Part shown: piece after piece, positions 57,779 to 64,000 of the stretch
Numbering within the stretch: position 1 is the first letter of the stretch
How the letters are laid out: each line of letters opens with the position of its first letter
Assembly (NCBI GenBank): GCA_002454975.1
Contig: DKJZ01000074.1
Location: 19,748-83,747 of the forward strand
DNA length: 64,000 bases
Reading direction: 5' to 3'
From: Hylemonella sp. UBA6679
GTDB lineage: Bacteria > Pseudomonadota > Gammaproteobacteria > Burkholderiales > Burkholderiaceae_C
The notes under the pieces: model-generated
What the model was told of the DNA's origin: nothing
Database searches by the model: none
What the model saw: only the letters and a program-made list of their open reading frames with translations
Translations under genes and position numbers: made by a program

Positions 57779-58903
57779 TTAAGCGTGGGAGCGTTCGAAG
57801 TCCTGCATGTAGGCCACCAGGGCCTGCACGCCGGCAAGGGGCATGGCGTTGTACAAACTCGCGCGCATGCCGCCCAAAGATTTGTGGCCCTTGAGCTGCA
57901 AGAGGCCGTGCGCTTGGGCGCCAGATAAAAACGCCTCGTTGCGCGATTCGTCGGCCAAGAAAAAAGGCAAATTCATGCGCGAGCGGCAATCTTTGGCAAC
58001 CTTGTTGCTATAAAAATCAGAGCTGTCTAAGTAGCTGTAGAGCAGCTCAGCCTTGGTTTTGTTGCGCAGCTCCATGGCGGCCACACCACGCAGCACGGTG
58101 CCGTCGGCCAAGGTTTCTGTTTGCTGTTTGACCCACTGAAAGATCAAGCCCGCCAGGTAAATGCCGTAGGTGGGCGGGGTGTTGTACATCGAGTCGTGCT
58201 CGGCCACGAGCGTGTAGTCAAAGGCGCTGGGGCACACGGCCATGGCGTGGCCCAAGAGGTCTTCGCGCACCACCACCAGCGTGAGGCCTGCTGGGCCGAT
58301 GTTTTTTTGCGCGCCACCAAAGGCCAAACCCACGCGCGACCAGTCCACTGGGCGCGAGGTGACTTGCGACGAAAAATCAATCACCAAAGGTGCTGTGGAG
58401 CCCAGAGCTTGCAGGTCAGGCAGCTCGTGAAACTCCACGCCGTGGATGGTTTCGTTGGAGCACACATGCACGTAAGCCGCCTCTTTGCTGAGCTGCCAGG
58501 TGTTGGGCGAGGGCAGGGTGGTAAAGCCACTGGCTTGGGCTGAGGCGGCCAAGTTCACCTGCGCGTATTTGCCGGCTTCTTTGTAAGACTTTTGGCTCCA
58601 GGCGCCGGTGACGACCAGGTCGACCGTGCCGCCGCGAGAAAGGTTCAAAGGCACGATGGCGTTTTGCGCCAAGCCCCCGCCTTGCATGAACAGCACGCGA
58701 AAATTTTCAGGAATGGCCAGCAGCTCGCGCAGGTCTGCCACGGCTTGCGCGTGGATGGCCATGAAGGCTTTGCCGCGGTGGCTCATCTCCATCACGCCCA
58801 TGCCCGTGCCATGCCAATCCAGCATCTCGGCTGCAGCCATGTGCAGCACTTCTTGCGGGATGGTCGCTGGGCCTGCTGAAAAATTAAAAGGGCGCTGGCT
58901 CAT
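57779..58903 (-). CDS. serC: Phosphoserine aminotransferase
   Basis: 374-residue PLP enzyme converting 3-phosphohydroxypyruvate to phosphoserine. It starts MSQRPFNFSAGPATIPQEVLHMAAAEM, the usual N-terminal signature, with 'EMSHRGKAF', the PLP lysine in 'GLAFGGAQKNIGPAGLTLVVVR', and 'NTPPTYGIYLAGLIFQWVK'. It also serves pyridoxal synthesis. The start abuts the gyrA stop with no spacer, so it is cotranscribed. Confidence 0.96.
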   Translation of the reverse strand: MSQRPFNFSAGPATIPQEVLHMAAAEMLDWHGTGMGVMEMSHRGKAFMAIHAQAVADLRELLAIPENFRVLFMQGGGLAQNAIVPLNLSRGGTVDLVVTGAWSQKSYKEAGKYAQVNLAASAQASGFTTLPSPNTWQLSKEAAYVHVCSNETIHGVEFHELPDLQALGSTAPLVIDFSSQVTSRPVDWSRVGLAFGGAQKNIGPAGLTLVVVREDLLGHAMAVCPSAFDYTLVAEHDSMYNTPPTYGIYLAGLIFQWVKQQTETLADGTVLRGVAAMELRNKTKAELLYSYLDSSDFYSNKVAKDCRSRMNLPFFLADESRNEAFLSGAQAHGLLQLKGHKSLGGMRASLYNAMPLAGVQALVAYMQDFERSHA

Positions 58904-61570
58904 TTATTCAGTGGCGCCTGGCTCTCCATCGGGGGTTGCGTCGGGAGCTGTGTCTGGGGTTGCATCGCTGTCTTGCGCATCGGGGTTGGCGTCGTTTTCC
59001 ACAATGCGCTGCAAGCCGCTGAGCTTGGAGCCTTCGTCCAGGCCAATCAGCGTCACGCCTTGGGTGGCGCGGCCCAGCTCACGAATTTCTGCCACGCGGG
59101 TGCGCACCAGCACGCCCTTGTCGGTGATGAGCATGATCTCGTCGTCGGCGTGCACCAGGGTGGCGGCCACCACTTTGCCGTTGCGCTCAGATTGCTGGAT
59201 GGCAATCATGCCTTTGGTGCCGCGGCCGTGGCGGGTGTATTCGGTGATGCTGGTGCGTTTGCCGTAGCCGTTTTCGGTGGCGGTGAGCACGCTTTGTTGC
59301 TCGTCTTCAGCCACCAGCATGGCAATCACGCTTTGGCCTTCTTCAAGCATCATGCCGCGCACGCCTCGCGCGTTGCGGCCCATGGGGCGCACATCGTTTT
59401 CGTCAAAGCGCACGGCCTTGCCGCCATCGCTGAACAACATCACATCGTGCTTGCCGTCGGTCAGGGCCGCACCAATCAAGAAGTCGCCGTCGTCCAGGTC
59501 CACGGCGATGATGCCGGCCTTGCGCGGGTTAGAAAATTCATCGAGCGTGGTTTTCTTGACCGTGCCCATGCGGGTGGCCATGAACACATATTGGTCGGCC
59601 GGGAAGCTGCGCTTCTCGCCCGTGAGTGGCAACACCACCGTGATTTTTTCGCCCTCTTGCAAGGGGAACATGTTGACGATGGGGCGCCCACGCGAGCCGC
59701 GTGAACCCTGCGGCACTTCCCACACCTTGAGCCAATACAAACGGCCGCGGTTCGAGAAGCACAAGATGTAGTCGTGGGTGTTGGCCACAAACAGCTGGTC
59801 GACCCAATCATCTTCTTTGGTGGCGGTGGCTTGCTTGCCGCGCCCGCCGCGTTTTTGTGCGCGGTACTCGTTCAGGGGCTGGCTCTTGATGTAGCCGCTG
59901 TGGCTCATGGTCACCACCATGTCGGTGGGGGTGATCAGGTCTTCGGTGGACAGGTCAAACGAGCTGTGCTCCACCAAGCTGCGGCGCGCGCCGAGCTTGC
60001 CTTGACCAAACTCTTGCTTGATGGCGCCCAGCTCTTCGCTGATGATGACCGACACGCGCTCGGGACGCGAGAGGATGTCGAGCAGGTCTTCAATCTCGGC
60101 CACCACTTGCTTGTACTCGGCCACAATTTTGTCTTGCTCCAGGCCAGTCAGGCGTTGCAAGCGCATTTGCAAAATTTCTTGGGCTTGGGTGTCGCTCAAG
60201 CGGTACAGGCCATCGCTGCCCATGCCGTAGGCTTTTTCCAGGCCCTCGGGGCGGTAGTCGTCGGCATTGACCACACCGCCATCGGCGCGGGTGCGGGTGA
60301 GCATCTCGCGCACGAGCTTGCTGTCCCAGGCGCGGGTCATCAGCTCGGCCTTGGCCACCGGTGGGGTGGGGGCGTTGCGGATGATGGCAATGAATTCGTC
60401 AATGTTGGCCAGGGCCACGGCCAGGCCTTCGAGCACATGGCCGCGCTCGCGCGCTTTGCGCAGGTTGAACACGGTGCGGCGTGTGACCACTTCACGGCGG
60501 TGGTCCAAAAAGACCTCAATCAGGTCTTTGAGGTTGCACAGCTTGGGCTGGCCGTTGACCAGCGCCACCATGTTCATGCCAAAGGTGTCTTGCAGCTGGG
60601 TTTGTTTGTAGAGGTTGTTGAGCACCACCTCGGGCACTTCGCCACGCTTGAGCTCAATGACCAGGCGCATGCCTGATTTGTCGGACTCGTCTTGGATGTG
60701 GCTGATACCTTCAATCTTCTTCTCGTGCACCAGCTCGGCCATGCGTTCTTGCAAGGTCTTTTTGTTGACCTGGTAGGGCAGCTCGTCGACGATGATGGCT
60801 TGGCGCTGGCCTTTGTCGATGTCTTCAAAGTGGCACTTGGCGCGCATCACCACGCGGCCGCGGCCGGTGCGGTAACCGTCTTTCACACCGTTGATGCCGT
60901 AGATGATGCCGGCGGTGGGGAAGTCGGGCGCGGGCACGATTTCCATGAGCTCGTCCACGCTGGCCTCGGGGTTGCGCAGCAGGTGCAAGCAGGCGTCGAC
61001 CACCTCGTTGAGGTTGTGCGGCGGGATATTGGTGGCCATACCGACGGCAATACCGCCTGAGCCGTTCACCAGCAAGTTAGGCAGGCGGCTGGGCAGCACC
61101 AGGGGTTCTTTTTCAGAGCCGTCGTAGTTGGGGCCGAAGTCCACCGTCTCTTTGTCGATGTCGGCCAACATCTCATGGGCAATCTTGGCCAGGCGGATTT
61201 CGGTGTATCGCATGGCTGCAGCGTTGTCGCCGTCGACCGAGCCGAAGTTACCCTGGCCGTCCACCAACATGTGGCGCATGGAAAAGTCTTGCGCCATGCG
61301 CACGATGGTGTCGTACACCGACTGGTCGCCGTGCGGGTGGTATTTACCAATCACATCGCCCACGATACGCGCCGATTTTTTGTAAGCGCGGTTCCAATCG
61401 TTGTTGAGCTCGTGCATGGCAAACAGCACGCGGCGGTGCACGGGCTTCAAGCCATCGCGCGCATCGGGCAGGGCGCGCCCCACGATCACGCTCATGGCGT
61501 AGTCGAGGTAACTGCGGCGCATTTCCTCTTCAAGGCTGATGGGCAGTGTTTCTTTGGCGAACTGTGTCAT
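58904..61570 (-). CDS. gyrA: DNA gyrase subunit A
   Basis: 888-residue topoisomerase subunit. The winged-helix/tower contains catalytic Tyr122 in 'AAAMRYTEIRLAKIAHEML'. The GyrA box 'QKRGGRGK' identifies gyrase rather than ParC, followed by the six-blade C-terminal propeller. The quinolone-determining region reads HPHGDQSVYD, so position 83 is Gln and 87 is Asp. The C-terminus ends in a short tail rich in Asp, Ala, Thr and Pro with repeated 'DATPD'-like units. Confidence 0.97.
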   Translation of the reverse strand: MTQFAKETLPISLEEEMRRSYLDYAMSVIVGRALPDARDGLKPVHRRVLFAMHELNNDWNRAYKKSARIVGDVIGKYHPHGDQSVYDTIVRMAQDFSMRHMLVDGQGNFGSVDGDNAAAMRYTEIRLAKIAHEMLADIDKETVDFGPNYDGSEKEPLVLPSRLPNLLVNGSGGIAVGMATNIPPHNLNEVVDACLHLLRNPEASVDELMEIVPAPDFPTAGIIYGINGVKDGYRTGRGRVVMRAKCHFEDIDKGQRQAIIVDELPYQVNKKTLQERMAELVHEKKIEGISHIQDESDKSGMRLVIELKRGEVPEVVLNNLYKQTQLQDTFGMNMVALVNGQPKLCNLKDLIEVFLDHRREVVTRRTVFNLRKARERGHVLEGLAVALANIDEFIAIIRNAPTPPVAKAELMTRAWDSKLVREMLTRTRADGGVVNADDYRPEGLEKAYGMGSDGLYRLSDTQAQEILQMRLQRLTGLEQDKIVAEYKQVVAEIEDLLDILSRPERVSVIISEELGAIKQEFGQGKLGARRSLVEHSSFDLSTEDLITPTDMVVTMSHSGYIKSQPLNEYRAQKRGGRGKQATATKEDDWVDQLFVANTHDYILCFSNRGRLYWLKVWEVPQGSRGSRGRPIVNMFPLQEGEKITVVLPLTGEKRSFPADQYVFMATRMGTVKKTTLDEFSNPRKAGIIAVDLDDGDFLIGAALTDGKHDVMLFSDGGKAVRFDENDVRPMGRNARGVRGMMLEEGQSVIAMLVAEDEQQSVLTATENGYGKRTSITEYTRHGRGTKGMIAIQQSERNGKVVAATLVHADDEIMLITDKGVLVRTRVAEIRELGRATQGVTLIGLDEGSKLSGLQRIVENDANPDAQDSDATPDTAPDATPDGEPGATE

Positions 61571-61768
61571 GGCGGGGCTAGCAGCGTGAGATCAATAGGA
61601 GATTCTAATTGCCAGGGCTTGCCCCGATTTTGTAGCCAGATTGCAACAAACCAGTCGCGTATGATTTACATCAAGCCGATGAGGGCATGCCCGCATCACC
61701 TGACAGTCTTGATGTGGCACAATTCATCGACGAGGCGCTGGCCATTGGCTAGAGCACATTTTTAGACC

Positions 61769-61790
61769 GCAGCCCGGCTGCAGCTTTTTT
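61769..61790 (+). other. Stem-loop with T-run in the ompA leader
   Basis: GCAGC-CCG-GCTGC (61769-61781) followed three bases later by six T (61785-61790), ending 17 bases before the ompA ATG. It looks like a weak terminator or a leader-stabilising hairpin. Confidence 0.4.
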
Positions 61791-61807
61791 CTCGCTTAAG
61801 GAAAGTC

Positions 61808-62455
61808 ATGAAACAACTTAGCAAACTGACCGTGCTGTTGGCAGCCGTTCTGGCCACCGCCGCCGGCGCTCAAACTGTGGACAACTGGCGCAATGGTTCA
61901 GGCGACCTCGTCTGGAAAAACGGCACCAACGAACTGTGCTGGCGCGATGCCAACTGGACGCCTGCCACCGCTGCCGCCAACTGCGACGGCGCTTTGGCTC
62001 CTGCTCCTAAAGCTGCTCCCGCACCCGCACCTGCTGCTGCGCCTGCACCCGCTCCTAAAGCCGCTGCACCCGCACCTGCTCCCCAGCCACCCGCAGCCTC
62101 TAAGGTTACCTACGCTGCTGACGCATTCTTTGACTTCGACAAAGCCGTGTTGAAAGCCGAAGGCAAAGCCAAGCTGGACGACCTGGCCTCCAAGGTCAAG
62201 GCCATCAACCTGGAAGTGATCATTGCTGTGGGTCACACCGACGCCGTCGGCACCGATGCTTACAACCAAAAGCTGTCGGTTCGCCGCGCTGAAGCTGTCA
62301 AGGCTTACTTGGTGACCAAGGGCATCGAGAAAAACCGCGTCTACACCGAAGGTAAAGGCGAGAAGCAACCTGTGGCTGACAACAAGACAGCCGAAGGCCG
62401 CGCCAAGAACCGTCGCGTAGAAATCGAAGTGGTAGGCACACGCCCCAACAAGTAA
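61808..62455 (+). CDS. OmpA-family outer membrane protein with peptidoglycan-binding domain
   Basis: 215 residues. Signal peptide MKQLSKLTVLLAAVLATAAGA; then a short N-terminal domain 'QTVDNWRNGSGDLVWKNGTNELCWRDANWTPATAAANCDG' with two Cys, likely a disulfide; then a Pro/Ala linker (about 60-97); and a C-terminal OmpA domain ('AADAFFDFDKAVLKAEGKAKLDDLASKVK... GHTDAVGTDAYNQKLSVRRAEAVKAYLVTKGI... GRAKNRRVEIEV') binding peptidoglycan. It lacks the eight-strand barrel of E. coli OmpA. The AAGGAAA site precedes the start; a strong terminator follows. Probably abundant. Confidence 0.93.
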   Translation: MKQLSKLTVLLAAVLATAAGAQTVDNWRNGSGDLVWKNGTNELCWRDANWTPATAAANCDGALAPAPKAAPAPAPAAAPAPAPKAAAPAPAPQPPAASKVTYAADAFFDFDKAVLKAEGKAKLDDLASKVKAINLEVIIAVGHTDAVGTDAYNQKLSVRRAEAVKAYLVTKGIEKNRVYTEGKGEKQPVADNKTAEGRAKNRRVEIEVVGTRPNK

Positions 62456-62475
62456 TCCCTTACTTGGCCACTGAC

Positions 62476-62500
62476 AAACCCCGCTTCGGCGGGGTTTTTT
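62476..62500 (+). terminator. Intrinsic terminator after ompA
   Basis: AAACCCCGC-TTCG-GCGGGGTTTTTT: a perfect stem with a UUCG tetraloop and a T-run, 20 bases after the stop codon. Confidence 0.93.
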
Positions 62501-62573
62501 GTTGTTCAACCCATCCCAAGGGCTTTTTGCAGCTCTTAGGCCTGTGCGCCTGGGCCTGCCGGATAATCCCCTC

Positions 62574-63296
62574 ATGACTGCTCAAGCCAAACTCAACGCC
62601 GACCCGGCCGAACTCGCCAAATTTTCTGAACTTGCCCACCGCTGGTGGGACCCCGAGAGCGAGTTTCGCCCCCTGCACCAAATCAACCCGCTGCGCCTGG
62701 GCTGGATCAACCAGCTGGTGCCCATTGCCGGCAAAAACGTGGTGGACATTGGCTGCGGCGGCGGTATTTTGGCTGATGCCATGGCGCGCACAGGCGCTAC
62801 GGTTTTAGGAGCAGACTTGTCAGTCAAGGCGCTGCGTGTGGCCCAATTACATGCCTTAGAAGCGCAAACGCCCAACATCACTTACCGCGAGGTGAGTGCT
62901 GAAGCCCTGGCTGAAGAAAAACCCGGTGCGTTTGATGTGGTCACCTGCATGGAAATGCTCGAGCACGTGCCCGACCCGGCCTCGGTGGTGCGCGCGTGCG
63001 CAGCCATGGTCAAGCCTGGGGGTTGGGTGTTTTTCTCCACGCTCAACCGCAACCCCAAGTCTTTTTTGTTTGCCATTGTGGGCGCCGAATACGTCTTGAA
63101 CCTGCTGCCGCGCGGCACGCACGAATACGCCAAGATGATTCGCCCCAACGAACTCGCCCGCTTTGCGCGCGATGCAGGCTTAACGCTGCAACACACCAAG
63201 GGCATGGGCTACAACCCCTTCACCCGCCGCTACGCTTTGACCGAAGACACCAGCGTGAACTACCTCTTTGCCATGCGCAAGGTGGATGGTGTTTAA
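62574..63296 (+). CDS. ubiG: Ubiquinone biosynthesis O-methyltransferase UbiG
   Basis: 240-residue SAM-dependent O-methyltransferase acting twice in ubiquinone synthesis. Start MTAQAKLNADPAELAKFSELAHRWWDPESEFRPLHQINPLRLGWI, the signature N-terminus. SAM motif I is 'VVDIGCGGGILADAMA', followed by 'DVVTCMEMLEHVPDP' and the membrane-associated region 'NRNPKSFLFAIVGAEYVLNLLPRGTHEYAKMIRP'. Overlaps the gph start by 11 bases. Confidence 0.96.
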   Translation: MTAQAKLNADPAELAKFSELAHRWWDPESEFRPLHQINPLRLGWINQLVPIAGKNVVDIGCGGGILADAMARTGATVLGADLSVKALRVAQLHALEAQTPNITYREVSAEALAEEKPGAFDVVTCMEMLEHVPDPASVVRACAAMVKPGGWVFFSTLNRNPKSFLFAIVGAEYVLNLLPRGTHEYAKMIRPNELARFARDAGLTLQHTKGMGYNPFTRRYALTEDTSVNYLFAMRKVDGV

Positions 63297-63954
63297 GGAC
63301 ATCCAAGCTGTTCTGTTTGATCTGGACGGCACCTTGATCGACAGCGCGCCTGACCTGGGCGCTGCTGCAGACAAAATGCGCATGGATCGCGGCATGCCAT
63401 CGCTGCCAGCAGAGCTCTACCGCCCCCTGGCCGGTGCCGGTGCGCGCGGCATGCTCGAGGTGGCCTTTGGTGCCACGCCCGAGCACCCGGACTATCACGC
63501 CATGCGAGAAGAGTTTTTTGTGAACTACGAGCAGCGCATGACGGTGCTCACCTACGCGTTTGACGGCGTGCCCGAGTTACTCGTTGCCATCGAGGCGCAA
63601 AATTGGCACTGGGGCGTGGTCACCAATAAGGCCAAACGCTTTACCGAGCCGCTCACCAGCGCCATGCCTTTGTTTGCCAAGGCCAAAACCATTGTGAGTG
63701 GCGACACCACCCCGCATGCCAAACCCCACCCCGAGCCGCTGCTTGAAGCGGCTCGCCGCTTGCAGGTGGACCCCGCAAGGTGCGTGTACGTGGGCGACGA
63801 TGAGCGCGACATCGTGGCCGGCTTGGCCGCAGGCATGGCCACGGTGGCTGCCACCTACGGTTACCTGGGCAAAAAGACCGACGTTCAGAGCTGGGGCGCG
63901 CACGCGCACATCAATTCGCCGGGCGAGCTCTTGCAATTGCTCATAAGGGCCTAA
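63286..63954 (+). CDS. gph: Phosphoglycolate phosphatase (HAD superfamily, Gph)
   Basis: 222-residue HAD hydrolase starting MVFKDIQAVLFDLDGTLIDSAPDLGAA. Motif I is 'DLDGTLIDS', motif II 'VVTNKAKRF', motif III 'KPHPEPLLEAARRL', motif IV 'CVYVGDDERDIVAGLAAG'. It removes 2-phosphoglycolate formed during DNA repair. The ubiG-gph order is typical in Beta/Gammaproteobacteria. The start ATG lies inside the ubiG 3' end; the TAA stop falls inside the -10 box of ssrA. Confidence 0.93.
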   Translation: MVFKDIQAVLFDLDGTLIDSAPDLGAAADKMRMDRGMPSLPAELYRPLAGAGARGMLEVAFGATPEHPDYHAMREEFFVNYEQRMTVLTYAFDGVPELLVAIEAQNWHWGVVTNKAKRFTEPLTSAMPLFAKAKTIVSGDTTPHAKPHPEPLLEAARRLQVDPARCVYVGDDERDIVAGLAAGMATVAATYGYLGKKTDVQSWGAHAHINSPGELLQLLIRA

Positions 63955-63957
63955 AAT
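63930..63957 (+). promoter_or_regulatory. Probable promoter of ssrA
   Basis: A TAAAAT -10 box at 63952-63957 with a TTGCAA -35 box at 63931-63936 (15-base spacer, slightly short) lies 9 bases before the tmRNA 5' end at 63966. The -10 box includes the gph stop codon. Confidence 0.55.
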
Positions 63958-63965
63958 AGAGGTCT

Positions 63966-64000
63966 GGGGCTGCATTGGTTTCGACGTGGGTTCGGACGCG
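63966..64000 (+). ncRNA. ssrA: tmRNA (ssrA), 5' end only
   Basis: The last 35 bases begin GGGGCTGCATTGGTTTCGAC, the conserved 5' acceptor-arm and D-loop-like start of proteobacterial tmRNA. tmRNA with SmpB rescues stalled ribosomes. The rest, including the tag reading frame, lies beyond the window. Confidence 0.88.

Noticed and set aside
57995..58045. Sequence resembling the dispersed AGCTAT element (ttgctataaaaatcagagct) within serC
   Set aside because: It encodes a conserved SerC segment (SDFYSNKVAKDCRSRMN), so the similarity is best explained by coding constraint.
1..64000. CRISPR arrays, insertion sequences, integrase or prophage genes, tRNA and rRNA genes
   Set aside because: None was seen: no regularly spaced repeats, transposase or integrase motifs, and no cloverleaf-like intergenic segment; the only RNA gene start is ssrA at the right edge.

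Overview
The window reads as a chromosomal segment of a Burkholderiales bacterium, most likely Comamonadaceae. The main reasons are the gene order gyrA-serC-pheA-tyrA-aroA/cmk-rpsA-ihfB-lapA-lapB-rfaE1-rfaD, the fused aroA-cmk gene, a BPSS1780-type membrane protein next to thrB, an OmpA with a Pro/Ala linker, and the tmRNA 5' end in the last bases. Genus is not assigned. No rRNA, complete tRNA, CRISPR array, insertion sequence or prophage was seen.

Layout. 1-7.5 kb: the end of a branched-chain-type ABC transporter (two permeases, binding protein, one ATPase) in line with an acyl-CoA ligase, an enoyl-CoA hydratase and a thiolase, which together suggest uptake, activation and beta-oxidation of an organic acid. 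7.5-12.9 kb: reverse-strand genes for an LLM flavin oxidoreductase, a frameshifted MFS transporter, two dehydrogenases and a GntR/FCD regulator with an operator-like palindrome at its own start. 12.9-14.6 kb: a likely cyclic-di-GMP-I riboswitch ahead of an unusual cysteine-free Ala/Val-rich orphan protein, the most novel item here. 14.7-31.6 kb: housekeeping and metabolic genes (hydrolase, uvrD, thrB, polA, dbpA, ZIP transporter, rhodanese, EamA exporter, Rieske oxygenase, xseB-ispA-dxs). 31.7-35.4 kb: a TRAP transporter whose binding protein and membrane subunits lie on opposite strands. 35.6-36.8 kb: an EgtB/SenA-type sulfoxide (or selenoneine) synthase.

36.9-47.3 kb is a tungsten island: a ModE-type regulator, a tungstate ABC transporter (tupBCA), a ModA-like protein fused to a sulfite-oxidase-fold domain, a GAF/Fis regulator lacking the AAA+ module, and an aldehyde:ferredoxin oxidoreductase operon (ferredoxin AorA, tungsten enzyme AorB, flavoprotein AorC, MoaD-like AorD, then a 103-residue unknown). 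An intrinsic terminator lies between aorB and aorC. The uptake genes would supply tungstate, the MoaD-like protein would serve pterin cofactor synthesis, and AorABC would oxidise aldehydes or reduce acids with NAD(H).

47.3-61.6 kb is the conserved reverse-strand block: crcB, comEA-like, heptose/LPS genes, lapAB, ihfB, rpsA, aromatic amino acid and serine synthesis, gyrA. 61.8-64 kb holds ompA, ubiG, gph and the first bases of ssrA. Three copies of a short AGCTAT...TAGC element are scattered through the window, at the ZIP start codon, the crcB 3' end and the rpsA leader.
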